This document shows positions 8,180 to 16,247 of a stretch of DNA of 64,000 nt, piece after piece. Each line of letters begins with the position of its first letter. Positions within the stretch are counted from its first letter, which is position 1. The translations under genes were made by a program, and so were the position numbers. The stretch lies in NCBI RefSeq assembly GCF_005503145.1, contig NZ_SCNV01000001.1:372001-436000 (forward strand), read 5' to 3'. The stretch comes from Burkholderia sp. 4M9327F10 (GTDB lineage: Bacteria; Pseudomonadota; Gammaproteobacteria; Burkholderiales; Burkholderiaceae). Under the pieces are notes generated by a model. It saw nothing but the letters and a program-made list of their open reading frames with translations. It had not been told where the DNA came from and did no database searches.

Positions 8180-9280
8180 TCAATCCGCCCCTTCCTCCAT
8201 CACTTCCACCCTGTTCCGTCCGTTATTCTTCGCGAGATACATCGCGCGATCCGCCGCCTCCATCAACGACTGCCCCAGTTCGGCCGCGTCCATCGCCCCG
8301 CCGACAATCGTACGGGCCGCGACGCCAATCGATACTGTCAACGCAATCCGCTCGCCGTTGTCGTCCTGCAGATTGAGCAGTTCGACCGCATGGCGCACGC
8401 GCTCGGCGGCGATCAGCGCATCGGAGCGGTCGCCTTGCAGCAGCGCGGCGAACTCCTCGCCGCCGTAGCGAGCCAGCGTGTCGCCGAGCCGCACCTGCTG
8501 CCGTACACACGCCGCCACCGCCGCGAGCGCCCGGTCGCCGGTGAGGTGGCCATAGGTGTCGTTGATACGCTTGAAACTGTCGACGTCGATAAAGAGGCAC
8601 GCCACAGGCAGCGCGTAACGCGCCGCGCGCTGGATCTCCTCGCGCATCCGCTCGTCGAAATAGCGGCGATTGGCGAGGCCGGTCAGCGAATCGGTCATGC
8701 CGAGCTGCTTGAGCCGCTCGCGGTGCGCGACATTGTCGAGGCTCGCCGTCACGATACTGGCGAAGCGTTCGAGAATATCGGTCGCCATCCCCTCGCCGAA
8801 GCGAGCCGGGTCCTGGCTGCCGAGACACAGATAACCGGATGCCTTTTCGCCGGCCGTCAGCGGCAACACGATCGCGCTGGCCGGCACCGCGCCGTCGCCG
8901 AAAAACGTCACGCGCGACGCCTCGTCCATCCCGCTTACCCGGCCAAGCCAGGGCCGGCCCGCAGCGCATAGCCGCGAGGCCGCCAGGCCTCCTTCGCGGC
9001 TGGTTCTCAGGTTGTGCAGGTCGAGCGAGCGCAGCGCGCCCGGCTCGAGCAGATCGCGCAGCATCGGCGCGCGGTCGTCGAGCCACACGCTCACGCTTGC
9101 CAGCGCGAATTCCTGCGGCAAGTGGACAAACAGCGTATCGAGGAAAGAGGCGAAATCCTGGGCACCGATCAGGCGTAATTCCACATCCTGGAAGCGCCGC
9201 AGCGTGCGCTCGTTGTGCTGCACGGTATCGACAAGCGCGCGCAGGCGGTCGGAAAGTGGCGTTTGGGCGAGATTGGTCAC
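8180..9280 (-). CDS. Diguanylate cyclase with N-terminal DUF484/GAF-like sensor
   Basis: This 366-residue soluble protein would make cyclic di-GMP from GTP. The N-terminal about 190 residues resemble the DUF484/GAF sensory fold, and the C-terminal part is a complete GGDEF domain. The active-site loop is G273-G-E-E-F277, preceded by DSLTGLANRRYFDE and IDVDSFKRINDTYGH. The inhibitory I-site R264-L-G-D267 lies exactly five residues before the active loop, so product feedback inhibition is expected. There is no membrane segment. It is convergent with the LysR gene, and its upstream gap is long. Signal unknown. Confidence 0.92.
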   Translation of the reverse strand: MTNLAQTPLSDRLRALVDTVQHNERTLRRFQDVELRLIGAQDFASFLDTLFVHLPQEFALASVSVWLDDRAPMLRDLLEPGALRSLDLHNLRTSREGGLAASRLCAAGRPWLGRVSGMDEASRVTFFGDGAVPASAIVLPLTAGEKASGYLCLGSQDPARFGEGMATDILERFASIVTASLDNVAHRERLKQLGMTDSLTGLANRRYFDERMREEIQRAARYALPVACLFIDVDSFKRINDTYGHLTGDRALAAVAACVRQQVRLGDTLARYGGEEFAALLQGDRSDALIAAERVRHAVELLNLQDDNGERIALTVSIGVAARTIVGGAMDAAELGQSLMEAADRAMYLAKNNGRNRVEVMEEGAD

Positions 9281-9826
9281 GTTAGCAATGAGACAGCCCT
9301 AGGGCAAAACGGGGTCGGCGGCCCCAACCGCTTTAATAACGGCCATTTTTACGCAGTCTTGAGGGCCGGGTCGCGCCAGCGGCAGGGGCCGCCGCTGATG
9401 AAACGGTACAACCCGGTGCATTGACGCGTTCATTTAAAGCCGCTTTAAAACTATTCCGTTTTTGCAAAGCAAAACGCCATTAAGCAGTCGCCAGGCGAAA
9501 TCATTTCAAGCAATTCGCATCGTTGTGAAACAAAAGTGACTTGAACAGCCGCCTGACTCAATGCAGCACACATAGGGGACCCACAGCCGCCAGCAGCGGC
9601 CCTCAGCCGTCTTCTTACAGTTTTATTTCTTTAAATAATACAAACGAAAGCTGACCGTCTCCATACATTCATACCCAAATGGTTCAATGCGGACGCTTCA
9701 CATCACGTCCCCTAAAGGTCTGCACCCTTTCGCGCAGTGTGAGCGTGGCCAACGTCAGCGCTTAACGCAAAGCCGGTGCCAAAGACCCGAACAACGAAAA
9801 ACCACCATCTTTGGGAGTCACGTTAA
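9281..9826. other. 546-bp gap without a gene
   Basis: This lies between the divergent starts of the diguanylate cyclase and the exported phosphoesterase. No open frame with coding character was found. Around 9620-9660 it is AT-rich (TTTTATTTCTTTAAATAATACAA), a likely promoter zone for the rightward gene. GGAG at 9812-9815 serves as the ribosome-binding site of the gene at 9827. I looked for a clear PhoB box and did not find one. Confidence 0.4.
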
Positions 9827-11494
9827 ATGTTGCGTCGAGCCTTGATTGCAATCCCCAGCGCCGGGTTGGCGCTCGCTTTGTTTGCCTGCGGCGGCGGCAA
9901 CAAAGTTTCGACAACGCCCCAGGACGCGCTGACAACCGCTACCCCGATCAAGCACCTGGTCGTGATCTATGGCGAAAACATCTCGTTCGACCACTACTTC
10001 GGCACCTATCCGAATGCCACCAACCCGAGTGGCGAGCCGGCTTTCAAGGCAGCGTCGGGCACGCCGACGGTCAACGGTCTCACGGGCACGCTGCTGACCG
10101 CGAACCCGAACTCGACCAACACGCTGAACGGCACGGGCGCAGCTAACCCGTTCCGCCTCGACCGCACGCAAGCCGCGACGGCCGACCAGAACCACGCTTA
10201 TACGCCCGAGCAGCAAGCCTACGACAACGGCCTCGCCGACCTGTTCCCGAAGTACACGGGTAACGGCACGAGCGGCGGCGCCGGCGCATTCGGCACGACC
10301 GGCCAGGTGATGGGCTATTTCGACGGCAACACGGTGACGGCGCTGTGGAACTACGCGCAGAACTTCGCCATGAACGACAACGCCTACACGACGGACTACG
10401 GTCCTTCGACGCCGGGCGCGCTGGACGTAGTATCGGGTGAAACCAACGGCTTCCAGATCGTCAAGACGACCAAGCAACCCTCGACGCTGGCCAAGTCGTC
10501 GTACTACATCAACGACGGCCAGGGCGGCCTGACGCTGATCGGCGACGTCGATCCGGCCAACGACCTGTGCTCGAGCACGACCGACACGGGCATGCTGACG
10601 AGCAAGAACATTGGTGACCTGCTGAACGCACAGGGCATCACGTGGGGCGGCTTCATGGGCGGTTTCAACCTGACCGAAACCAACTCGAACGGCACCACGG
10701 GTTGCAAGCGCAGCACGCTTGCCACGGCAGTTGGCGCCGCCACGGCCGACTACGTTCCGCACCACAACTGGTTCCAGTACTACGCCTCGACGGCCAACCC
10801 GAACCACACGCGTCCGAGCTCGACAGCAGCGATCGGCTCGAGCCTGGAAACGGACGGCAAGACGGCAGAACCGGCTAACCACCAGTACGACACGGACGAT
10901 TTCTTCGCCGCAGTTCAGGCCGGCAACTACCCGTCGGTGAGCTTCCTGAAGGCACCGGCAGCGCAAGACGGCCACGCCGGCTATTCGGACCCGCTCGACG
11001 AGCAGATGTTCGTGACGAAGGTCGTCAACTTCCTGCAGCAGCAGAAGGACTGGGCGAGCACCGCCGTGATCGTGACGTATGACGATTCGGACGGCTGGTA
11101 CGACCATGCCTACACGACGCCGACGCACGCATCGTTTGACAGCCAGGCTGACCAGTTGAACGGCTCGGGTGTTTGCGGCACGGGCACGGCGCCGGCCGGC
11201 GTGAACGGCGGCGCAGCCAACGGCCGTTGCGGTCCGGGCACGCGCATTCCGATGGTGGTGATTTCGCCGTGGGCCCAGGTCAACTACGTCGATCACACGC
11301 TGGTCGACCAGACTTCGGTGGTTCGCTTCATCGAAGACAACTGGCTCAATGGCACGCGCCTCGGCGGCGGTTCGTTCGACTCGACCTCGGGCAGCATCAT
11401 GGGCATGTTCAACTTCAGCGGCAGCGGTACGAATCCGACCCTGTACCTAGACGAGAACCTGGGCACGCCGGTCTCGACCCCGCCGGCTCTCTAA
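9827..11494 (+). CDS. Exported phosphoesterase lipoprotein (AcpA/phospholipase C superfamily)
   Basis: This 555-residue protein starts with a lipoprotein signal (hydrophobic stretch ending LALFACGGG, so Cys21 would be lipidated). The mature part belongs to the phosphoesterase family that includes acid phosphatase AcpA and bacterial phospholipase C. Seen motifs are HLVVIYGENISFDHYFGTYP (metal and nucleophile region), DYGPSTPGALDVVSGE, PHHNWFQYY, and VIVTYDDSDGWYDH with the metal ligands. It should hydrolyse phosphate esters or phospholipids at the outer membrane or periplasm; I cannot tell which. The next gene is a di-heme cytochrome c peroxidase, and a strong terminator lies between them. Codons are heavily biased to ACG/AAC/GGC, suggesting high expression. 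Confidence 0.85.
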   Translation: MLRRALIAIPSAGLALALFACGGGNKVSTTPQDALTTATPIKHLVVIYGENISFDHYFGTYPNATNPSGEPAFKAASGTPTVNGLTGTLLTANPNSTNTLNGTGAANPFRLDRTQAATADQNHAYTPEQQAYDNGLADLFPKYTGNGTSGGAGAFGTTGQVMGYFDGNTVTALWNYAQNFAMNDNAYTTDYGPSTPGALDVVSGETNGFQIVKTTKQPSTLAKSSYYINDGQGGLTLIGDVDPANDLCSSTTDTGMLTSKNIGDLLNAQGITWGGFMGGFNLTETNSNGTTGCKRSTLATAVGAATADYVPHHNWFQYYASTANPNHTRPSSTAAIGSSLETDGKTAEPANHQYDTDDFFAAVQAGNYPSVSFLKAPAAQDGHAGYSDPLDEQMFVTKVVNFLQQQKDWASTAVIVTYDDSDGWYDHAYTTPTHASFDSQADQLNGSGVCGTGTAPAGVNGGAANGRCGPGTRIPMVVISPWAQVNYVDHTLVDQTSVVRFIEDNWLNGTRLGGGSFDSTSGSIMGMFNFSGSGTNPTLYLDENLGTPVSTPPAL

Positions 11495-11555
11495 GCAGAC
11501 TCAGCGGACCCCGCTCCAGGCGAGTTTCTCGCCCGCGGAGCGGGTAGTTGCGGTG

Positions 11556-11598
11556 CCGTGTTGCAGCCCTTGCGGGCGGCAACACGGTTTTCATTTTT
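11556..11598 (+). terminator. Rho-independent terminator after the phosphoesterase
   Basis: CCGTGTTGC at 11556-11564 pairs with GCAACACGG at 11579-11587, with an inner CCC/GGG extension, and is followed by a broken T-run TTTTCATTTTT. Confidence 0.8.
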
Positions 11599-11627
11599 CT
11601 GGTCGCCTCAGCGTAGTGAATCGAAAC

Positions 11628-13058
11628 ATGACCGAGCTTTCCACCTCGCCTCTGAAGACCCCTCCCCTCAGCGAAAAACCGGCCCGCCGCGGCACTCGCC
11701 TGCTCCTCTGGGGACTTGTCGGCATCGTTGTCGCAGCGATCGCCTTCAGCGCATTCGCCGTCGTTTTTCCCGAAAAGACGCCCGACTCAGTGGGCGAAAT
11801 CGTCGAGAACCTGACCGGCGCGAATCCGCATCCGATCGTCCTGCAGCGCGCGCCCACCGCACCGCTCAGCGCCGTGGCACTGCTTGGCAAACAGCTCTTT
11901 TTCGATCCCGCGCTGTCGGCGTCCGGGCGCCAGTCGTGCGCCTCGTGCCATAGTCCCGATCATGCATACGGCCCGCCCAACGACCTCGCCGCGCAACTCG
12001 GCGGACCGCACCTGACGCTCCAGGGCTATCGCCCGCCGCCGTCGCTGATGTACCTGAACCGCCAGCCGAACTTCAGCATCGGCCCGGACAGCGGAGAAAA
12101 CGACGACCCGGTCAGCGTCGCGCAGCTCGCCACGCAAAACGCCGGCGTGCAGAAAGCGCAAAAGACCGCCGGCGCCGCGCCCGCCGCCCCGCAAATGGTG
12201 CCGCAAGGCGGCATGTTCTGGGACGGACGCGCCGACACGCTGCAGCAACAGGCTTCCGGTCCGATGATGAACCCCGTCGAAATGGCCAACACGAGCATCG
12301 ACGAAGTCGCGCAAAAGCTGCAAAAGGCGCCGTACCGCGACACCTTTACCCAGTTGTTCGGACCGAACATCTTCAAGGACTCGCGCCTCGCGGTTGCCGA
12401 AGCCATGTTCGCAATTGGCCGCTACGAGTTCGAAGACAATTCGTTCCATCCGTACACCAGCAAGTACGACTACTGGCTGGAGGGCAAGGCGCGCCTCACG
12501 CAGACCGAGCTACGCGGCCTGCGCCTGTTCAACGACCCGGACAAGGCCAATTGTGCCGGCTGCCACCTCTCGAAGCCGAGCCGCGACGGTTTTGCGCCGA
12601 TGTTCACGGACTTCCAGTACGAAGCGCTCGCTGTACCGCGCAATCCGGCGCTACAGCAGAACAAGGACCCGCATTTCTTCGACATTGGCATCTGCGGTCC
12701 TTTCCGTACCGACCTGACCGATCAGAAGCAATACTGCAGCATGTTCCTCACGCCGACGCTGCGTAATTCGGCCACCCGCAAGGTGTTCTTCCACAACGGC
12801 GTGTATCACACGCTCGACCAGGTCATGACGTTCTACAACGTCCGCAATACCGATCCGGCGAAGATCTATCCGCGCGGCCCCGACGGCAAGATCCAGGTTT
12901 TCGACGACATTCCGCCGCAATATAAGGCCAACGTCGATTTCACCGACGCCCCGTTCGATCGCAAGTTCGGCGACAAGCCGGCCATGACCGATCAGGAAAT
13001 GCGCGACATCATCGCGTTTCTGCAAACGCTTAACGACGGCTACGACGTCAATCGTTAA
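11628..13058 (+). CDS. Di-heme cytochrome c peroxidase family protein
   Basis: This protein has 476 residues from ATG 11628, chosen because the frame upstream runs through the terminator. One N-terminal membrane anchor (about residues 24-45) would hold the domain on the periplasmic side. Two c-type heme motifs are present, C104-A-S-C107-H108 and C309-A-G-C312-H313, in the spacing expected for the MauG/CcpA superfamily. Members reduce hydrogen peroxide or carry out heme-based oxidations. The insertion between the hemes and the length (bacterial CcpA is about 320-340 residues) place it with the longer MauG-like or uncharacterised peroxidases. It follows the exported phosphoesterase and ends at a canonical terminator. 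Confidence 0.9.
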   Translation: MTELSTSPLKTPPLSEKPARRGTRLLLWGLVGIVVAAIAFSAFAVVFPEKTPDSVGEIVENLTGANPHPIVLQRAPTAPLSAVALLGKQLFFDPALSASGRQSCASCHSPDHAYGPPNDLAAQLGGPHLTLQGYRPPPSLMYLNRQPNFSIGPDSGENDDPVSVAQLATQNAGVQKAQKTAGAAPAAPQMVPQGGMFWDGRADTLQQQASGPMMNPVEMANTSIDEVAQKLQKAPYRDTFTQLFGPNIFKDSRLAVAEAMFAIGRYEFEDNSFHPYTSKYDYWLEGKARLTQTELRGLRLFNDPDKANCAGCHLSKPSRDGFAPMFTDFQYEALAVPRNPALQQNKDPHFFDIGICGPFRTDLTDQKQYCSMFLTPTLRNSATRKVFFHNGVYHTLDQVMTFYNVRNTDPAKIYPRGPDGKIQVFDDIPPQYKANVDFTDAPFDRKFGDKPAMTDQEMRDIIAFLQTLNDGYDVNR

Positions 13059-13070
13059 CTTCTGTACGGA

Positions 13071-13095
13071 CCACGCCTTTCCGGCGTGGTTTTAA
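13071..13095 (+). terminator. Rho-independent terminator after cytochrome c peroxidase
   Basis: CCACGCC, the loop TTTCC and GGCGTGG are followed by TTTT, 12 bases after the stop codon. Confidence 0.85.
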
Positions 13096-13173
13096 GTCTG
13101 GCTTAATTCTTCCCTGCAACTATGGCGCTCAACATCCCCTGTTGAGCCGCCTGAGTATCGGCGGCGTTTTTTT
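13096..13173 (+). ncRNA. Possible small RNA or attenuator: two hairpins and a terminator
   Basis: After the peroxidase terminator come a second stem (GCTCAAC...GTTGAGC near 13125-13146) and then GCCGCC/GGCGGC with a seven-T run (13146-13173), a strong second terminator. A short frame MALNIPC lies inside the first stem. Two consecutive terminators within 80 bases suggest an independent short transcript or a leader for the gene at 13237. No promoter match is convincing, so this is a candidate only. Confidence 0.3.
13146..13173 (+). terminator. Strong intrinsic terminator
   Basis: GCCGCC at 13146-13151 pairs with GGCGGC at 13160-13165, followed by G and seven T. It lies between the peroxidase and the small gene at 13237. 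Confidence 0.75.
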
Positions 13174-13236
13174 AACCGAGGGGTGCCGCCGGCGCATCGC
13201 ACGATGCAGCGCCTTCCTGCGAGGGAACCACACACC

Positions 13237-13494
13237 ATGGTTGAAGATACGGTATTCGAACATCTGCGGGCCATGCCCGAGCACGATTGGGTGCGCCAGA
13301 TTCAATCCTGCACGGTCTCCGACCCGCTGCAGCCTCCGTGGGGACGCTCATACCGGCTGGTCGAATGGACGATGAAGCACACGCCCGATTCATGCCGCCG
13401 CGTCGTCCCCGCCGAAAGCACGCCGCTTGAAATCGCTCAGGCTGTGGTTTCGCATGTTCCGGGGCGCCGCTTCTGCCAGCACGGCGAGAGCTGA
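13237..13494 (+). CDS. Small hypothetical protein (85 aa)
   Basis: From ATG 13237, with GAGGGA 11 bases upstream, the frame gives 85 residues starting MVEDTVFEHLRAMPEHDWVR. An in-frame ATG further upstream (near 13201) would lie closer to the terminator and has no ribosome-binding site. The protein is soluble, with no membrane segment and no motif I recognise. It contains two Cys and several His/Arg residues. It lies between two terminated units, so it appears to be its own transcript. A reverse frame overlaps, but it lacks a good start. Confidence 0.5.
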   Translation: MVEDTVFEHLRAMPEHDWVRQIQSCTVSDPLQPPWGRSYRLVEWTMKHTPDSCRRVVPAESTPLEIAQAVVSHVPGRRFCQHGES

Positions 13495-13626
13495 CTCGAT
13501 CGTCATGGCGTCACGGTTCTGCAAAATTTCCGGCTTTTCATATACTGCAGGCAGGATGTGCGCCGTGTTTGCTTCGCCGTAGACTGCGGCGCATGCCTGC
13601 CCCCACATCATCCTGGGAGTGCTCGC

Positions 13627-15060
13627 GTGGCCGCCAAAGCGAAGTCGAAATCAGCAGAAACCAAGTCCCGCCGCAAATCGTCCACTACTTCAGCCAGCAC
13701 CGAGTCGCTGGCCGATTCCGCCGTCACCTCGAGCAGTTCGTCGGCGCTCGCCCCTCGCGAGCTGCAGCAGCCCGTCTTCTCGCAACCGGAACCCACGGCC
13801 GATCCGACCGTCTTTCGCGTCCGTCACCCTTCCGACAAAGACGTCTACAAGGAAATCGACAAGCTCAACGCGGAGCACAAGCTGTTTCCCTTGCCGTTTC
13901 CGCCCCCGCGCGGCGGGACTGAACCGCAACTGACACTCACCGAGGTGCTGGGCGGCAACAAGGACGCGGTGAAGCAGATCGAGAAGCGCGGCCAGATGGT
14001 GTTTCATTCAACCGGCGATTGCGGCAACACCAAGGGACCGGCCACGCAAAACGAGGTGGCCGACAAGATGACGGCGGACTTCGTCGAAGCGGACCCCAAG
14101 GAAGTGCCGCAGTTCATGCTGATGCTGGGCGACGTGGTCTACGACTTCGGCGAAGGCAAGTACTACTACGATCAGTTCTACGAACCCTACCGCGACTACC
14201 CGGCGCCGATTCTCGCGTGCGCGGGCAATCACGACGGCATGATCTCTCCCGAAGCGCATGCAACGAGTCTCGCGGCCTATCTGCGCAACTTTTGCGCTGA
14301 GGGCTTTGTGGTCACGCCCGATGCCGGTGGCCTTTCGCGCACCGCGCAAATTCAGCCCGGCGTGTTCTTCACCTTCGAAGCGCCGTTCGTGCGCGTGCTG
14401 GTGCTCTACAGCAATACGCTCGAAGACCCAGGCGTGATCGCCGACAACAAGCACGTTGGCGAATCCCAGCTCGCTTTTCTCGAGGCGGCGCTCAAACGCG
14501 TCAAGGCTGAGAAGTATCGGGGTGCGCTGCTGATTGCCGACCATCACCCGCCCTACACCGTGTCCCGTCACGGCTGGAGCGTCAAACTGCTGGCGCAGAT
14601 CGATAGCATCTGCGAAAAGACCGGTGTCTGGCCGCATGCGTTCCTGTCGGGGCACGCGCACAACTATCAGCGCTTTACGCGCACCCGTGGCGCCGACGGC
14701 ACACAGATTCCGTACGTGGTGTGCGGCAACGGCGGCCACGGTCTGGCGAAACTCACCAGACACGGCGAAACCGCACTGCGCGTGCCGCAGGTGATACAGA
14801 AGGCCGGCAAAAGCACCGACGAAGTGGTGCTGGAGAACTACGACGACGTCAATTTCGGCTACCTGCGGATCATCGTCAACGAGGCGCAACTGCGCATCGA
14901 GTATCACTCGGCAAGCGACGGCGTGAACGCCAAAGCGCCCAACGACTATGTGACGGTCGATCTGCACAGCCGCATGATCGGCCATTTCACCGCCACAGAT
15001 CTTGGCCGTCCCAAGGCGGGAGCGGAACTCAGGGCGCTCATGAAAAAGCAGAAGGCCTAG
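13627..15060 (+). CDS. Calcineurin-like metallophosphoesterase
   Basis: This gene has 477 residues from a GTG at 13627, preceded by GGGAG at a suitable distance. The first about 70 residues are a low-complexity Ser/Lys/Thr tail with no signal peptide. The catalytic domain shows the dinuclear-metal motifs in order: a GDCG segment, GDVVYD, GNHDG, ADHHPPY and SGHAHNYQRF (the last is the GHxH signature). This matches purple-acid-phosphatase-like and other class III metallophosphoesterases. The substrate is unknown. The gene ends in CCTAG, so that its stop overlaps the stop of the convergent glutathione S-transferase gene. Confidence 0.87.
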   Translation: MAAKAKSKSAETKSRRKSSTTSASTESLADSAVTSSSSSALAPRELQQPVFSQPEPTADPTVFRVRHPSDKDVYKEIDKLNAEHKLFPLPFPPPRGGTEPQLTLTEVLGGNKDAVKQIEKRGQMVFHSTGDCGNTKGPATQNEVADKMTADFVEADPKEVPQFMLMLGDVVYDFGEGKYYYDQFYEPYRDYPAPILACAGNHDGMISPEAHATSLAAYLRNFCAEGFVVTPDAGGLSRTAQIQPGVFFTFEAPFVRVLVLYSNTLEDPGVIADNKHVGESQLAFLEAALKRVKAEKYRGALLIADHHPPYTVSRHGWSVKLLAQIDSICEKTGVWPHAFLSGHAHNYQRFTRTRGADGTQIPYVVCGNGGHGLAKLTRHGETALRVPQVIQKAGKSTDEVVLENYDDVNFGYLRIIVNEAQLRIEYHSASDGVNAKAPNDYVTVDLHSRMIGHFTATDLGRPKAGAELRALMKKQKA

Positions 15061-15695
15061 CGCGCTCGCCGTGCGACTTCGTCCTTGTAGAGAGCCTGTT
15101 CCTCCGACAGCGCCTCGGCGACGCTCGCACGCGCCAGCAACCGCCTGAAGTAAGCACTAACCGCCGGCCATTCCGCCAGACCCACGCCGGTAAAGGACGC
15201 CCAGTTGAGCACGGCCAGCAGATAGGCATCTGCTACGCTGAAACGGTCGAGCAAATAGTCGTTGACGGCGAGGTGCTTCTGCAAGATGCCGAGCCGCAGC
15301 GCGGCCTTATCCCGCGCATAACGCTTGACCTCCTCCGGCGCGCGGCGATCGAGCAACGGAACGAACACCGCCTTATGCAGTTCCGTGCCGATAAAACCCA
15401 GCCACTGCTGCAGCCTGGCGCGCTGCAACGTGCCGGCCGGCGGAGCCAGTTGCGCCGCAGGAAAGCGATCGGCGACGTAAGGCAGAATCGCCGTGTTCTC
15501 GCTCAGCAGCCAGCCCTCCTCCGTACGCAGCACGGGCACCTGTCCAAGCGGGTTGATCGGATAAAAATCGGAGCCGTCGCGCAACTGCTTCAGCGTGGTG
15601 TCGACCTGGATATATTCGACGTGCGCGCCCGCCTCGTACAAGGCGATGCGAGTGCCGAGCGAACACGCCAGCGGGGCAAAGTAGAGGCTCAGCAT
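15057..15695 (-). CDS. Glutathione S-transferase
   Basis: This is a 212-residue protein of typical GST length. The N-terminal thioredoxin-like half contains MLSLYFAPLACSLGTRIAL (active-site Ser/Cys loop), then PINPLGQVPVL with the cis-Pro and LLSENTAILPYV for glutathione binding. The C-terminal all-helical domain has the capping segment DRFSVADAYLLAVLNW. It most resembles the bacterial beta-class and related GSTs that conjugate glutathione to electrophiles. The ATG at 15695 lies inside the last codons of the upstream GFA gene (ends 15689), so the two are translationally coupled. The stop overlaps the convergent metallophosphoesterase stop. Confidence 0.9.
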   Translation of the reverse strand: MLSLYFAPLACSLGTRIALYEAGAHVEYIQVDTTLKQLRDGSDFYPINPLGQVPVLRTEEGWLLSENTAILPYVADRFPAAQLAPPAGTLQRARLQQWLGFIGTELHKAVFVPLLDRRAPEEVKRYARDKAALRLGILQKHLAVNDYLLDRFSVADAYLLAVLNWASFTGVGLAEWPAVSAYFRRLLARASVAEALSEEQALYKDEVARRAR

Positions 15696-16069
15696 CGCGC
15701 GGCTCCCAGCGGCGCGCTCGCGACAAGACGCGGCATCAGCGCCGGATTGGCGTTGTCGAGGCAGGTAGCGGCAATCGACACGTATTCGCCGCCCGTTGCA
15801 TCCATCACGCCGCGCCCGAAGGTAGCGGCCCCACAGATCCGGCAGAACAGATGGTGGCCGCCGCCCGTGCCGAACTGGTAGTCGCCGAGTTCGGATTCGC
15901 CGGCCAGCAGGCGAAAGTCCTCCGGCTTGACCAGCGTCTCCGAGACGCGCTGCCGCGCGCAGATCCAGCAATTGCAGCGGCGCCGGCCGCCGTTCGCGCT
16001 GTTCAGGTCGATATCCGCCTCGAATCGTACTTTGCCGCAATGGCAACTGCCCTGGTAAGTCTTCTTCAT
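15689..16069 (-). CDS. GFA (glutathione-dependent formaldehyde-activating)/CENP-V family protein
   Basis: This 126-residue zinc-binding protein has the full cysteine set of the GFA fold: GSCHCG near the N-terminus, CNCWIC in the middle and LFCRICGA further on. I chose ATG 16069 (GAGAT upstream) over an upstream start at 16108. The founding member binds glutathione and was proposed to speed formaldehyde-glutathione adduct formation; most family members have no proven reaction. Its seven-base overlap with the GST gene supports a shared role in glutathione chemistry. Confidence 0.85.
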   Translation of the reverse strand: MKKTYQGSCHCGKVRFEADIDLNSANGGRRRCNCWICARQRVSETLVKPEDFRLLAGESELGDYQFGTGGGHHLFCRICGAATFGRGVMDATGGEYVSIAATCLDNANPALMPRLVASAPLGAARC

Positions 16070-16247
16070 GGCTAAATCTCCGCAACCGCTGATGGGAAAG
16101 GCTTTCACGTCATGTTGAGGGTCATTCTAGGGAGGGGCTACTGCCAGCGTGCTGTCAGTAGGAAAGCGGCTCGCGCTCCGGCCGGTTGCGCCCTGCAAGG
16201 GCGTATGCTCCAATCAGTCCACTTCGTGCTTCACATGCGTGGTAGGA

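Noticed and set aside
9281..9826. Possible PhoB box before the exported phosphoesterase
   Set aside because: I found no pair of CTGTCAT-like direct repeats with the right spacing, only AT-rich promoter-like sequence.
9818..11296. 492-codon minus-strand frame over the phosphoesterase
   Set aside because: It is the complement of a strongly biased coding sequence and gives Arg/Val-rich low-complexity protein with no known motif.
14008..14985. 325-codon minus-strand frame over the metallophosphoesterase
   Set aside because: The plus strand carries all metallophosphoesterase motifs; the reverse frame has none.
15057..16085. Apparent 342-residue fusion of a GFA-region frame with the GST
   Set aside because: The N-terminal part is the wrong frame of the GFA gene. 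The GST starts at its own ATG (15695), which overlaps the GFA stop, so these are two coupled genes, not a fusion.
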